DNA of 64,000 nt from Trichostrongylus colubriformis (GCA_963978905.1 OZ022260.1:11831725-11895724); one strand, 5' to 3'. Positions 34,301 to 44,644 are shown, counted from the stretch's first letter. Notes: generated from the letters alone by a model not told the origin. Made by a program: numbers and translations.

Positions 34301-37228
34301 CTGCTTGGACAAGGCTGCTATGATCCGAAGTATCATTGCCTCAAGTCCCCCACCGGAAGGGTCTCAGTGGTAAGGTCAGGTTTTGGCTCTTAGAAACTAA
34401 GGGCGCTGGGAACCCGGAAAAAACGGAATGCTTAAGAAAGCTACCAAATGAGAATCCCCTTAGGTACCCAGAGTGAACGGACCTCAGCAAGGTTGTGAAC
34501 GAGGGCGACGAAATTTCGGATTTTGCCCAGGTAAGGTGACACATCTTGCTCACTCTTTCCTCGCTGCCGTTCCTGCTCGTGTAGAAGGCTGCCACGGAGC
34601 ATAGTGATAGAGTGAAGTCTGCTCTTGAATATGGGGATGAGAATAACTCAACAGATTTCGCTGTAGTTCGACTTAAGTGGGCTGAAAGTGGAGGAGACAA
34701 ATGTACTTTTTTTTTGGCACTCCCTGTATATAGGGAACTTGCCTAAAAGGCTAGTCTGAACAAAACAAAACACACTAACATATCGATCGCAGGAACGCAG
34801 TGCGGGCGCGTCGCGGTGGTTCGTCGGGTACAGATGCTGCGTGATACTTTCTTTCCGTCGAATCTGTGACATAGCGAATTTCCTAGCACATTAGTAAAAA
34901 GCCAGAATTTGAAATGAATCGATAAAAGCAATGATATCGATCAAAGTATCAATTTCTAACATCTGCGCACCTATGTTCTTATGCTTGAACAAAATCTTTT
35001 AAGAAGAAAACCGATCCAAGTAATAAGTGGAAGTCAAGCTCTGAAATCTCGAACATCATAGACGTGGAGACGACCGCGAGAGCTCCTTCGCCATCTCGAC
35101 AAAAGCAGCAAGAAGAGAAATTACCCACCAGGGTGAGGATAGCATTAGAAGGATATTTCAAGGAAAAGACTGGAATAAAAGCGAGAGCCATTCCCGTAAT
35201 TCTTTCATCCAGTGGTTTCCCAGAGAAAGTGATATCTGGGATTTTGGCATTTTCTGAAAAGAAGAACGGGAAGGTATCACCCCTATAGTAGCGTAGTAGC
35301 TTTTGAAGGCCTTTTCTAGTAATAAACTGAATTCTTGAATAGAATCTATGTGTATTAAGTAGATAACATTTTGATAATTCCATTTTCTTGTAGAAGGAGG
35401 TGCCTTAGAATCATTTCGGGAAGTACGTGTTGGTGTACTTTGGAGGACGTGGAAATACATACTTTATTTAGAACTGAGCCCACGATTGGAATCTCCGGAA
35501 GGGTGAAGGGAGTATGAGTAGCACGGAGAAATTTCAGCTTTTTACTTTACTTTGATTCAGTCAAGCTAACATGAATGACCATTTACAAGATCTTTGATAT
35601 TTTATTCCCTCAGAATACCAAAGAAGCACTCGAAAGAACTCAGAGATCAGTGGGCTCAAGGGAACGAAAAACTTACGAAAGTCAGATCACAAAAACTGTA
35701 GGTATTTCATGGCTTTTCAAAAAAACGATAATTCAAGATGCGTTAGTGCCGTATAGAGGAAGGATTTTTGTAGATTTAAAGACACTGTCAGGAGTAATGA
35801 CGAGACTACGGAACCGGAATGATATGCTCTTCTTGGTGGGTCTACCTCGAAGGGTTAATCTGCGGTCATACTAGCATTGAAAAGCGCACTGAGCTTCCTT
35901 CGGGATCGCGCCTAAATGAGCTTCAATGCGGTGGGCGCCGGAGGGGGAGCATCTGCGGAGGGCGGGACTAGTGACCTCGCCATCTGCATCATCCTGTTCA
36001 GTGACGTACAGAGCGTGAAAGTACGTCATTCATCGAGGGAGGGGCCCAACCGTTTTCGTTTCCGGTCTTTCTCAACTGACGCATTACCTAGCATCTTTCT
36101 GCTTTCATATGATAGTAATTTGCTATAAATCTCCTCGAAATCAGTTTATCCTTGATCCACGAAGAGGTTACAATGAAACACCGATCTATCCATCCACTGA
36201 AAGCATTGCAACCAGGTGCATCATCCGTACCTTCAGAGCTCGTAACAGCTCACCCGGTCGCACCCTTGAAGGCACACCACGCGATAATCAGATTAGTGGC
36301 TAACATTCTTGGGGCAAGTAGTTCCTTGGATAACTGCTCTCGCTGCACCTTTGTTGCGACTGCACGGTGCACCATCACGGTGTTATGTCTGCTTGTACAC
36401 AACCGAGCCACGCCCACCCAACCACATCACCCTTAGCCTTAGGCGGACGAATTTCCAATGTGGGTGCTCACATGGGGGAGGAAACTTGTGATAAGAGAAG
36501 ATAATTCAATGAAACAGTCATTGCAATGATGAAAACAGCTTCCACATAGGTAACTGTTGGTCTAAAGCCAGGTGTGATTTGGTTGGGTGGGCGTGGCTCG
36601 GCTGTGTTCAAGCAGACACAACAGCGTTAGGGTGCCGTGCAGCCTCAACAAAGGTGCAGCCTGAGCAGTTATAGAAGGACCTATTCTTCCCAAGAGAGTA
36701 AGCCACTAATCTGATTATCGCGTGGTGTGCCTTTAAATAGTCTAGGGCGCTATGTGACACTTGATATGAAAAGATCATGCAGTAACCAAGAATGATTACT
36801 GTGATCAAATGAAGATGTGTAGATGTCACGTAGTTCCTCCTTGCTATTCATTTCTGGTAATAATTGCTTTATTTCAAGAGCCCCCCCCCCCCTATTTTCC
36901 TCTCTACAGGAGTCTCTGTTGAGCGGAATAGTACTTCAATAACGAATGTGGAGTATATTTTATGGGCACGTACTTTTGTACGATGACTGGAGAAGCTGCT
37001 AATGGGATAGGAGGATGGATTCACTAATGCTTTGCGGTGTTCGTCAATGCGTTTGTAGAGCGGTCTCTTAGATTCTCCAGCAAATTTTTGCCCACATCTT
37101 TGGCATTCTATTAGACTCCGTTCCCCGGAGCCGGCATATTTTATGACAGCTGCAAATTCTCATCTGTTACATTTCAGTCACACAAAACGCCAATGAGTGC
37201 AACACAGCACTCTGTAACAGATATAACG
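22711..37228 (+). CDS. Bestrophin, Ca2+-activated anion channel
   Basis: Pentameric plasma-membrane Cl-/HCO3- channel family. Exons: 22711-22850, 23294-23447, 23721-23814, 26060-26176, 27138-27293, 27474-27551, 29362-29430, 29488-29577, 31046-31117, 31281-31364, 32298-32420, then tail exons 32896-32985, 33046-33072 (27 bp), 35614-35697 and 37178-37228. From 23294 on every listed junction keeps phase. The 22850/23294 junction does not with canonical sites, so a small exon or another border is missing. Family marks: start MTVNYMRDAATVRLGTF, RWRGSVWK, GFYVSQISDRWW, IPWPDT, RRRFPTYNHL, YDWVNVPLVYTQ, and the acidic Ca-clasp NPFGLDEDDFE with ERNLQIGYSYVE. The neck helix reads TVLSFAMGFYV, where the usual Ile-Pro before the Ser/Thr-Phe is Thr-Val. 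The first intron holds a 3-kb block of MITEs, the later ones SINE and transposons. The true stop is probably at 45752. Confidence 0.9.
24077..24264. repeat. MITE, GGCCGC..TCAGAC subfamily, TGA duplication
   Basis: The ends GGCCGCCGTCAGACTTT and GGCGGCGGCC lie between TGA duplications (24074-24076, 24265-24267). The right half carries tandem 'AATCGCA'-type short repeats (24190-24250). A related half-copy is at 60140-60256. Confidence 0.72.
24829..25060. repeat. MITE, GGGTGTGTG family, 9-10 bp duplication
   Basis: The ends GGGTTTGTACCCTAATGTCA and TGACATTAGGGTACAGACCC are flanked by GCAGCGAAC(G) on both sides (24820-24829 and 25061-25070). The sub-terminal ATTAG block links it to copies at 29093 and 33681. 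It sits in a bestrophin intron, 43 bp from the next MITE. Confidence 0.85.
25103..25335. repeat. Near-perfect palindromic MITE (hairpin)
   Basis: The ends GGCCGCGGTCATACT and AGTATGACCGCGGCC sit next to TTA (25100-25102) and TCA (25336-25338). The inner arms (about 25118-25210 and 25220-25315) are virtually identical reverse complements around a short spacer near CTCACAGGCAG. Internal sequence is that of the GGCCGCGTTCATACT family (GGCAGGGCGTGG, CTGCACCTCCCCCGTGCC), so it behaves as a head-to-head dimer. Confidence 0.92.
25338..25815. repeat. Foldback repeat, relative of 28382-28806
   Basis: The right end GGGTAACAAAGAAAC..GGACAATTCCTTCAAA matches the right end of the 28.4-kb foldback. The left end TCAAAGGAATCGTCAGCGGA is its weak inverse. 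A strong central hairpin lies at about 25545-25605 (GCAGACAG..CTGTCTGC, GGGCGCTTTTCTTCGCGCCC). Confidence 0.5.
26470..26860 (+). repeat. Dispersed repeat, copy 3
   Basis: Starts TAAAGACACCGGGAGGGGTA. It shares GAGAAATAGA, CACTAACAGTGGGATAGGTG, the GGCAGCGCGAGTCGC core and CTCTTCTGAACTGCAGTAG with 18180-18790. It contains a C run at about 26707. Lies in a bestrophin intron. Confidence 0.55.
27634..27878. repeat. Possible GGGTGTGTG-like MITE, degraded
   Basis: The ends GTGGGTAGGAGCCGATTAGG..CGAATTTTCGC and GCGGAAATTCGACCAATCG..CCCACCC are imperfect inverted repeats of the 3129 copy type. No duplication was found. It includes a short inverted pair around 27735/27910 (CAGCAATAACCACAACATAT and its reverse complement). 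Confidence 0.45.
28250..28325 (+). repeat. (AAAT)n microsatellite
   Basis: About 19 AAAT units in a bestrophin intron. Confidence 0.97.
28382..28806. repeat. Foldback element with ~170-bp arms
   Basis: Left arm: CGGAACCGTCCACG..AAAAATGAGTTTCTTTG..TACCCATCTATTTACG. Right arm: CGTTGTCC-type inverse CATATGGGTAAC..CTCATTTTCCGGTGGACAATTCC. Arms continue inward to GGGTGGGCGGGGC / GCCCCGCCCACCC. Non-coding, in a bestrophin intron. Confidence 0.75.
29093..29311. repeat. MITE, GGGTGTGTG family
   Basis: The ends GGGTATGTGTCATTAGG and CCTAATGGCACACACCC are inverted. The flanking 9-mers (CCTTCACAA, AACGCAGAA) do not match. It ends 50 bp before bestrophin exon 29362-29430. Confidence 0.75.
30610..30893 (-). 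repeat. tRNA-derived SINE, minus copy
   Basis: On the minus strand it starts GGGCGGAGGTGGTGTAGTGA (A-box-like) and carries GGGGTTCAAATCCCGC (B-box). A ~200-bp body follows, ending near GACTGATTAACGTCG. Same family at 45992-46180, 55858-56140 and 60938-61228. In a bestrophin intron. Confidence 0.82.
33681..33871. repeat. MITE, GGGTGTGTG family
   Basis: The ends GGGTGTGTGCCATTAGGACA and CTCCTAATGGCACACATCC are inverted and close to those at 29093. The flanking duplication has decayed. Lies between bestrophin tail exons. Confidence 0.75.
33990..34726. mobile_element. Tc1/mariner-like non-autonomous element, CAGGGGGTGCC ends
   Basis: The ends CAGGGGGTGCCCAAAAAAA and TTTTTTTGGCACTCCCTG are flanked by TA on both sides. 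At 737 bp it is nearly collinear with 54089-54835. Frames are broken in both copies and I do not recognise a complete transposase. Confidence 0.85.
36267..36748. repeat. Foldback element, AAGGCACACCACGCG ends
   Basis: The left arm (36267-36432, GCACACCACGCGATAATCAG) and right arm (36572-36748, CTGATTATCGCGTGGTGTGC) are inverted copies, reaching inward to GAGCCACGCCCACCCAAC / GTTGGGTGGGCGTGGCTC. A truncated copy lies at 39330-39393, and a relative with the same ends at 43714-44048. Confidence 0.82.
36868..37147 (-). pseudogene. GIY-YIG endonuclease fragment, Penelope-like retroelement remnant
   Basis: The minus strand is open for about 90 codons with no ATG-led start. It reads SLIECQRCGQKFAGESKRPL then YKRIDEHRKAL, followed by a typical 'H..HR.KV..H' tail with FVIEVLFRST. 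The CxxC, the K-x-A-G-E-S-K-R-P-L strand and the R-x-x-E-H helix match the GIY-YIG end domain found in Penelope-like elements and some nematode retroelements. The usual Y in 'KFAG' (normally YIGE/YVGE) is replaced. A C run truncates it near 36880. No reverse transcriptase was recognised next to it. Confidence 0.65.
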
Positions 37229-37356
37229 GTAAGTTCATCACTGTTGAGCTATTTTGTAGACATTGAACGCATCGAACACGTGACGTCATTGTGAGCCTGT
37301 GAGCTGGAATCTTCGCCGCTTTTCACCTCCGGAAAAATAATACACAAAATGGAAAT

Positions 37357-37725
37357 ATATGTGCAGCATTACTCAAGGAGGAGTCATTGAAAGACTCCAA
37401 AATAAGGATCTATCACTAGCATTCCATCTATATTTAAAAAAAGGCGGGAAGACACTTCAAGTACGCGGAATCGGTCGGCACAAAATGGAAATATGTGTGC
37501 GGGTTCGAGTCCCGTCCGACACCGAAGCTTTTGCCCATAACTCAGCATCCTTGTAGTATGTGTGCAGCATTACTCAAGGAGGAGTCATTGAAAGACTCTA
37601 AAATAAGGATCTATCTTTAGCATTCCATCCATATTTGAGAAAAAGGCGGGGAGACACTTCAAGTACGCGGAATCGGTCGGCACAAAATGGAAATATGTGT
37701 GCGGGTTCGAGTCCCGTCGCCACCT
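37357..37725 (+). repeat. Tandem duplication of a ~204-bp unit with tRNA T-arm-like motif
   Basis: Unit 1 starts at 37357 (GTGCAGCATTACTCAAGGAG), unit 2 at about 37561. Both share GAGTCATTGAAAGACTC hairpins and the block GCGGGTTCGAGTCCCGTC (37498 and 37700), a perfect tRNA T-arm and loop. In unit 1 the flanks GTCGG / CCGAC could pair as an acceptor stem, but there is no normal D or anticodon arm. It lies just downstream of bestrophin exon 37178-37228. Confidence 0.75.
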
Positions 37726-38418
37726 GAAAATGGGGATCAATTTGCATCTTTCCGTCGCCAATCTTCATAATTTATAACTCTCTGATCCACTTATTATTCC
37801 GATTGCTATATATCCCCTACCTATTGCGTTTTCCGTTTTCCTAAGAACGTCCAGTATAAACGTGGCTCAAAGGCACCAAGAGGGGCAATTTTGGCTTTAT
37901 TATGATTATACTTTTTATTCTCACTGTTTCGTTCATTCTCCCTTTCATTGTTTCACTTGTTAGTTGCTGTGCAGTTCGGGCGTTCGAGATCAAGCGCGCT
38001 AAATCCCTATATGGCGCTATGGCGCCCCAAAGTGGTTTTTTTCAACGCGATTTTCGCTGCGTACTATCCTTTCTGGGCTCGAATGCTCGTTTGCAGAGGA
38101 CAGTGTTTTGAATACGCTTTCATTCCTTGCCCCCCCCCCCCCCTCCCCCTCCTGCTGGTGTCTTTAGCAAGGTGTAGCGGGCTGCAGCAACATATTGCAT
38201 GTTTCAGTTCATAGAAACAAAGTACGCGCTTGTTCCCTCTAATAACCCTGTAGCACACATAGGTAACAATGCTTACATTTGGGGGCCTGCACCAGAACGG
38301 CATATATACGGGTCTTACGGGTCTCATGGTTAAACTATAACAATTCAAGTTTATTTATTGAAGGTACCAATCCCTTATTATTTATTTATGTGCGGTGTGA
38401 AACGGTAGTTGTTTACTA

Positions 38419-39269
38419 TTAGGTTGTAAGGAAAGTTTTGGCCGGTTTTTGAAATTTCAACTTCAGGAGATCATAACTCGGCTCAGAACGCATCTTTTTT
38501 TACAGAATGAGCGCCATAATTTGATGAAGGACTGATGATTTATATTGCGCGAAATGAAAAAAGTTGACTCCAAACCACCACTCTGTCTGAACACATGCTA
38601 GTGAAGGAGCTGTCCAGATGTTTTGGGAAGTGGGGCTTAGTTAGCACTAGATCTGGTGAGCATGATGGACAAGTAAGGGCTTACCCCACAACTGCTCCAA
38701 TTAGTGGAAGACGATTTGTGGAAAATGTGCTCGCTCATGGCTGCTCCGAGGGATTGCGCGGCACCCATTTTTTGGGTTTTTTTTTCAAATCGAGGCTACT
38801 TGAAGTGGTTAACTAAGTTTGTTTGTTGAGGGCCAATATTTGTGGATATCCCCTGCAAGTATGGAGGCTCATGGCTTTCTGCCGTTTTAGTTAGAGCGAT
38901 TTGATCAATTGAAAATTCAAGCAACTCGCTCTCATTTCTGCACTTCTGAAATCAGGGACAAAGTGTTCCATTCATTGCTTCACCCCTCCTTTTGCAGTAT
39001 TCACATTTGTGGTTTCCCTTGCTGCAACTCGACTGAACAAGAACTCGTGATGCGAGGTCATTCAAAAAGTGTCATTTTCGCAGTACTTTTAAATTTCCCT
39101 AATAATTCGAAAACCTTGTGGCATTCCAAGAAAAGCATATATCCAGAAAGAGCAACTTTTTCTCTATCTGAGAAGCGCAACATGTAATTTAATTCATGTT
39201 GACGCGCTTTGAAATTTGAATTTATCTTGAGAACGCGCAAAAGTGGCCAGAACTTTCCTTACAACCTGA
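38419..39269 (-). mobile_element. Mariner-type element, inverted sister of 20988-21868
   Basis: The ends TTAGGTTGTAAGGAAAG and CTTTCCTTACAACCTGA are flanked by TA. Internal blocks match the first copy in reverse (CCAGATGTTTTGGGAAGTGG, GATTGCGCGGCACCCATTTT, AAATCGAGGCTACTTGA), so the transposase remnant reads on the minus strand. The N-terminal part only is kept. Inserted in the long last bestrophin intron. Confidence 0.83.
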
Positions 39270-39393
39270 TAGATTGCCACGCGGTGATTTATTGTTGGCT
39301 CGTACGTCACAAGACCTCGGACTTGAGTAATTAAAGACACACCACGCGATAATCACATTAGCGGCTTACTTTCTTGGGGCGAGTAGGTCCTTA

Positions 39394-41027
39394 CAAGGGA
39401 GGGTCATCAGGTCAGTCCGGCCTTTTGCGATGGGATGTATACCACTGTACTCGTCTTGGGACGAGAAACTCAAATCTGCCTTCCAAATTTGCGAAACGAT
39501 TCTGTGAGCAAAGTTATGAAGGGTAGTCTCCCGACATGGTCGACTCTCTCTCTCTCGCATGTTCGCATGAGTGCACGTGGAATGCTAGCATAGCAAGGTG
39601 AGTAGTGGTGTAGTGGATACGATGGTTGTTTCACAGGAGATGGGTCGCAGGTTCGGATCCTTTGTGCAACTGCTCTTTTGCTTTTTCTCCCTTCAGCTCA
39701 TATGAACCCAGAAAGTGCGTATTAGTAAGTATTTGAAAGGTTTACCTCTTCATTCAACATCAAGAGGGGACAAAATTTCACGTTTCCTGATTTATGCATT
39801 TTTTCAAGACTTTCATTTACAGAGGGCATATGGTGAATAGGAGATACAAGAATATTTGAAAACCAGTAATTTACGAACACATGTGGTATTCCTGCACAAA
39901 GTGGGCGAAACAGTACAATCTCTCACAGTGTGCACAACGAATAAAGAAAAAATTTCCACACACACAGCAGTCGGAGCCCTCAACCACTTCAGATGGGAAA
40001 CAATATTGAAGAGGTGTTTCATATGGTATTTACAGGAAATGAAGCGATACTTATTACTGATACAGGAAAAAGAACGGCTTCCTTTAGCCGAAGATCTGTA
40101 GAATGCTATCGCTTCGTCCACCTGTATTAAAACAGCAGCAATTCTTAACTTATATGGATGTCTTCATCGGGAACTGGCAACATACCTTATCGTTTCCCAC
40201 TTGCACATCACCAAAAACGATACTCCCTTGTGATACACTTGCCAGTCTACGGCACTCGGCGTCCTCTGGACTCCATGATGGGTCTTCCTCATCTTCTTCG
40301 AAGCATGGCTCCTCGTCAGACTCAATTATTACGTTGTCGAGTGCAGCTTCCCGCAAAATAAACGAGAACTTTTCGATAACTTTTTGTTCCTTCCGAGAAG
40401 GCAGACGTCTCACTTCACAGGAACCGAAGTCCTTCAACAAGTACGCCAACACTAGCTTTGGGCAGAACATTGGGATTGAGTATGAGAGAAACTACTGTTT
40501 TTCTCTGCTAGACAACGCTACGTCACCTTATACCACATACTTATCTGCACAACTGTACGCTGTGTTCAAGTCTACAGGATATAACGTACCACATGCCCTC
40601 TATAAATGAAAGTCTTGAAAAAATGCATAAATCAGGAAACGTGAAATTTTGTCCTCTCTTGATGTTGAATGAAGAGGTAAACCTTTCAAATACTTACTAA
40701 TACGCACTTTCTGGGTTCATATGAGCTGAAGGGAGAAAAAGCAAAAGAGCAGTCGCACAAAGGATCCGAACCTGCGACCCATCTCCTGTGAAACAACCAT
40801 CGTACCAGTACACCACAACTCACTTAGCTGTGTTAGCATTCCACGTCCACTCATGCGAACATGCGAGAGAGAGAGTCGACCATGTCGGGAGACTACCCTT
40901 CATAACTTTGCTCACAGAATCGTTTCGCAAATTTGGAAGGCAGATTTGAGTTTCTCGTCCCAAGACGAGTACAGTGGTATACATCCCATCGCAAAAGGCC
41001 GGACTGACCTGATGACCCTCCCTTGTC
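39394..41027 (-). mobile_element. Internally deleted piggyBac-like element with ~435-bp inverted ends
   Basis: The outer arms 39394-39835 and 40588-41027 are long, close inverted copies (ACAAGGGAGGGTCATCAGG at both tips). Between them the minus strand has an acidic segment (40470-40150; IIESDEEPCFEEDEEDPSW). Further on, a stop-terminated Cys-rich end (40026-39871) follows: CCVCG, RCAHCERLYC, then FAHFVQEYHMC. The pattern CxxC..RCxxC..LxCxxHF..YH resembles the C-terminal RING-like finger of piggyBac transposases; the catalytic middle is missing. Each arm contains a tRNA-like pol III promoter block (A-box-like GTGGTGTAGTGGATACG at ~39608, B-box-like GGTTCGGATCC at ~39650). No TTAA duplication was found at the tips, so the borders or the class may be wrong. 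Confidence 0.55.
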
Positions 41028-42009
41028 AGCGCAAAGCCTACCTGTGTTTAAGCTATCTTAGGGCGGTCTTAACGGCGTTGACATTTGCGTTATTTTCTCT
41101 GAACATTGGCTTTCATACTGTCCAAAAAAATTAGATCATTACACAAGATTGTATGAGTCGCTTTAGTCATAGCACAACATAGCACCAGTCGTTGCTTTGT
41201 ACTGTCTGCAACGTCCAATAAACAAACCACAACATCGTAGATTCCTTCACAACACTCATACTACATCCTCTTGCTCGCAGTTCGCGATACAGTGTATTTA
41301 TAGTTGTTTATTGACTTTTACTTTCATGGCTAGCAACTTTTAGAAGAAAACTGATCCATCACCTGAACAGCGAATTTCCTCCCGCAAATTCGTTCAAGAG
41401 ACTCAAATCACTCAAACACACGAAAAAGCAAAAGGTATGCCGTGTCTCCTATATTTATTCACATTGTGTACAAGATTATTATAATTTGTTTCATGGTTAC
41501 TTGACCCATAATTGCTCATGGTTGCGGTTATGCTCGGCGGCGATAAAACGCGGTCTGCTCACAGTTAGGCCGCGGTCATACTTTACACAACAGCCGCAAA
41601 TTCAAATTCAAATAAAGGAATAGAAGTGGGACAACGAGAGTGTATGCAGCTGAAAGGGACGCAGTGAGTCAGTTATGGGAACATAGATTCGAGGTGGTCT
41701 GTATCTTTCGTATACAATTTAACGACGAAGCGTGCGGTGTGCGACGCGATGCGTGCATGCGAGCCAGGAGTGTCGTATTCAATTGGGTCCTGAAGCGATA
41801 ACCGCGTCTACGTTTCATTATTTTGCCCATATAAGCACAAGTTACGATAATGGCCACATCCGAGCCCGTACGCGACACGGTATCGGACTACATATTACAA
41901 TCTGCAATTCGCTGCACTGGCACTAGGAAAAGTTCACCATGTTCTCTCAGTAGTGCCGCTCGCGACATGCTGCAAATGTTGAGCGACACCGCGTCCTGAC
42001 CTAATGTTA

Positions 42010-42430
42010 GTCCGCGTTCATACTCAGCGCCGGCACGTCTACCTTTATGTTAGAATTTCCCACCACGACGACCGGCGTGTGACGCGCTGTGTGCAAATTA
42101 TGCGCTCCGCTACAGTTGGGTCTTAAGGCGATTACATGGTAATGCTAGGGGCGCCATAGCTACCTTGTAATTTAATAAATCTACCTTACCTTGTAATTGC
42201 TTTGGAACCAATAACACGGCTCCTTTACCTCGTCCGCATCACTTCACTTGCGACACGAAATTCTGACATAAGGGTACACACCCGACGTGGGTACGTTCAC
42301 AAGCAGCGAGGCAGAGGGGCACAGGGGAGGTGCAGAGACGATGTGGGCAAGGAGGCAGGGTGGCATAAGCGGGTACGCAGGAACACGCAGCCACACTGTA
42401 CCTACGGCATCGCGGAGTATGAACGCGGCC
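42010..42430. repeat. MITE, GGCCGCGTTCATACT family, with a nested MITE
   Basis: The ends GTCCGCGTTCATACT and AGTATGAACGCGGCC are flanked by TTA (42007-42009, 42431-42433). Inside, about 42031-42284 is a second element with ends CGTCTACCTTTATGTTAGAAT and ATTCTGACATAAGGGTACA, resembling the 24829 copy. Confidence 0.75.
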
Positions 42431-43217
42431 TTACACGTCAGTGGTGGCGTTGAGCAGATGTTCATTATAGGATAGTCTTCATAGTGCATACTGCACACCG
42501 TGTGTACCTCTACTTCCCGCAGGGAGTGGCAGTACCTATGCAGCGAATTGGTAACTCACTTCCCTCTCCCCCACACACAATGTAAGCACGCTCTATTTGC
42601 AAATGAGTTCACGTTTAGTGACGACAAGGAGTTTCAGCGCTGAGCATCAGTGCAGTTTCCAATACATGTTTTACTTTGATACGTCGCTTTTCTGCTCTTT
42701 GACCGAGTTAAGGAAGACCAATAACCTCTGCAAAGGCACACAACCTGCGTGCGAAAATTACTTTTGCAGTAATTTTCGGGACGCCGGCTTCTAGTAAACA
42801 CCTTGAAAAGAATGAAACTTTGAAACACTGGGCGACAGATTCAGCGCTTAAGAGGAGTCACTATTTTGAAAGAATCATCCAAAAAAAAATCCGTATTTCT
42901 AATTTCTGTTTCAATCACTCGACCCGATGCAGAAATCAAAAAGCTGGAAGAAGAGCAACTCGTTAGAATCCCCGGCCAGTAGCACTCGAAGAGCTGTCTT
43001 CGGGAAAAAGGCTGTTCAAGTTTTCGCGACCAATGCTCATCTGCTTCTCACTATGCGTCTCTGAGCACGTGGCCGTCGCCTCTTTACTCTTATTGTTAGG
43101 CCCTTGTTGCCATGCCCCCTGACGCCCCACCCCGTTGAAGGTTAATACAGAGGAGGTCCTATGTTAGACGAATTTTTTGGCAAGATATTTTTATATATGA
43201 TCCATAATAAGCAAAAC

Positions 43218-43376
43218 ATATACAGTCCATTTCGGAGCGCTTGATAGGGCGTGACCTACGGACTTGAGTGAAAGTGTATCAAACTCTCTCAGCTCCCCAC
43301 CCACTCCCACTCTCGCCACACTCACTCTCGCCACTCAGGCCACGCCCTATCTAGCGCTGTGAAATGAACTGTCTAT
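43218..43376. repeat. Short foldback repeat
   Basis: The arms ATACAGTCCATTTCGGAGCG..GATAGGGCGTG and CACGCCCTATCTAGCGC..GAACTGTCTAT are inverted. The interior has CCACTCCCACTCTCGCCACA tandem bits. Confidence 0.65.
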
Positions 43377-43713
43377 ACACGGATAGCAGAAGGACTCGGT
43401 TTTCCGTGGACGATTTCTTCAACAGTATGGGAAGACGTGGGGCCCAAAAGGGAAGATGTGTGACACAAGTTCTAATGAAGGAGATGCACTGAGGTCATTC
43501 ATACTTTGCGGTGCTGCCGGCTTCAGCATGGGCTCCTTAAAGTCACCGAAGGAGGGCAATTTTGGTTCACGGTGTGGGAATACGGTGGCTTGCAGTTGCC
43601 GCACTGCTTGAAACCGGGTTTTTCGCCAATTATCGCTTCTAATCTTGAATGTTCTTTACAAAAGATCATTTCCTTGCATTTTCCTCTTGCTTTGAACCCC
43701 TTCCGGTTCTTTT

Positions 43714-44048
43714 GAAAGTACACATCGCGATAATCGGACGGGTTGACTTACCTTTTTGGGACAGTAGATCCTTGGGTAACTAATCAGGCTGCGCATTTTT
43801 CGCGTCGCCGCGGTGCCCTATCACGGCGCTACGCCTGCTGGAACCCACTACGACGCCACCCATTTTGCTCAGTTGCCCAATAAAGGAAGCTTAAGTGGGT
43901 GGCGTCGGAGTGGGTTCCTGCAGGTGAAACGCCGTGATAGGGTACCAAGGCAACGCGAAAAAGGTGCACTCTGACTAGTTACTCAAGGATCTAGTGTTCC
44001 AAGAAGGTAGGTCGATCCATCTGATTTTTGCGAATTGTGCCTTTGATG
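43714..44048. repeat. Foldback element related to 36267-36748
   Basis: The ends GAAAGTACACATCGCGATAA and its weak inverse near 44030 share the 36267-type termini. The inner arms CCCTATCACGGCG / CGCCGTGATAGGG and CCCACTACGACGCCACCCA / TGGGTGGCGTCGGAGTGGG are strong inverted repeats. It overlaps no supported exon. Confidence 0.7.
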
Positions 44049-44644
44049 GTGTCTACGGTATGCAGTAGTCCCTGCGTGCAAGCTCCTCCCACGTACCACA
44101 GATCCGTGCGCGTCCATACGAAAGGGGTGCAGAGTGCGGTAAAGCACGCCCCGGTGAAAATCAACATGAAAAACAGCAATCTTAGCTCTCGGGTTCTAAA
44201 CATTTATTCTTTTTTCTCATCAATGCATCACGACCTACAATTTTTACGACCATTTGAGATGGTCCACCATAGTGTGACACCTATGTACTGCTTTTGGTGA
44301 GTACCTTTCTGCAGCTTCATTCTAGGGTAAAGACATTGCATTGGACACACGATGCATGTGGGCAGTGTGACGGCGAGCATTATGCGCTTCTCATTGAAGA
44401 GCTTTTCCTCGGCGATATTTTTCACTGGTGGGCCCTCTCCCACATAGCGTCCACTCAAGGCTTTCGTGGACACTGTGTACATTATTTGGTACGCTTGGCA
44501 ATCTAGCGGTCTATATTTCGGCAGCAGATATCGGAACATAAACAAAGTATCTTCACCCAATGGCACTGAGCATCAGACGCATTTACTACAGTAGTGGTAT
44601 AGTAGTAAGCGGTGTACCGGATTTCATCCCTTCCCAATTCCCTT

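Noticed and set aside
35062..35132. Possible bestrophin tail exon (VETTARAPSPSRQKQQEEKL)
   Set aside because: It looks protein-like and has GTGAGG after it, but its start phase does not fit the phase-0 neighbours at 33072 and 35614, so I left it out of the model.
34979..35383. 134-codon minus-strand frame
   Set aside because: No motif, no splice support, and it lies inside a bestrophin tail intron on the other strand.
37480..37520. Intact tRNA gene
   Set aside because: Only the T-arm is perfect; D and anticodon arms are missing.
40103..40609. 168-codon plus-strand frame
   Set aside because: It overlaps the piggyBac-like remnant on the opposite strand and has no recognisable motif; the minus strand explains the region better.
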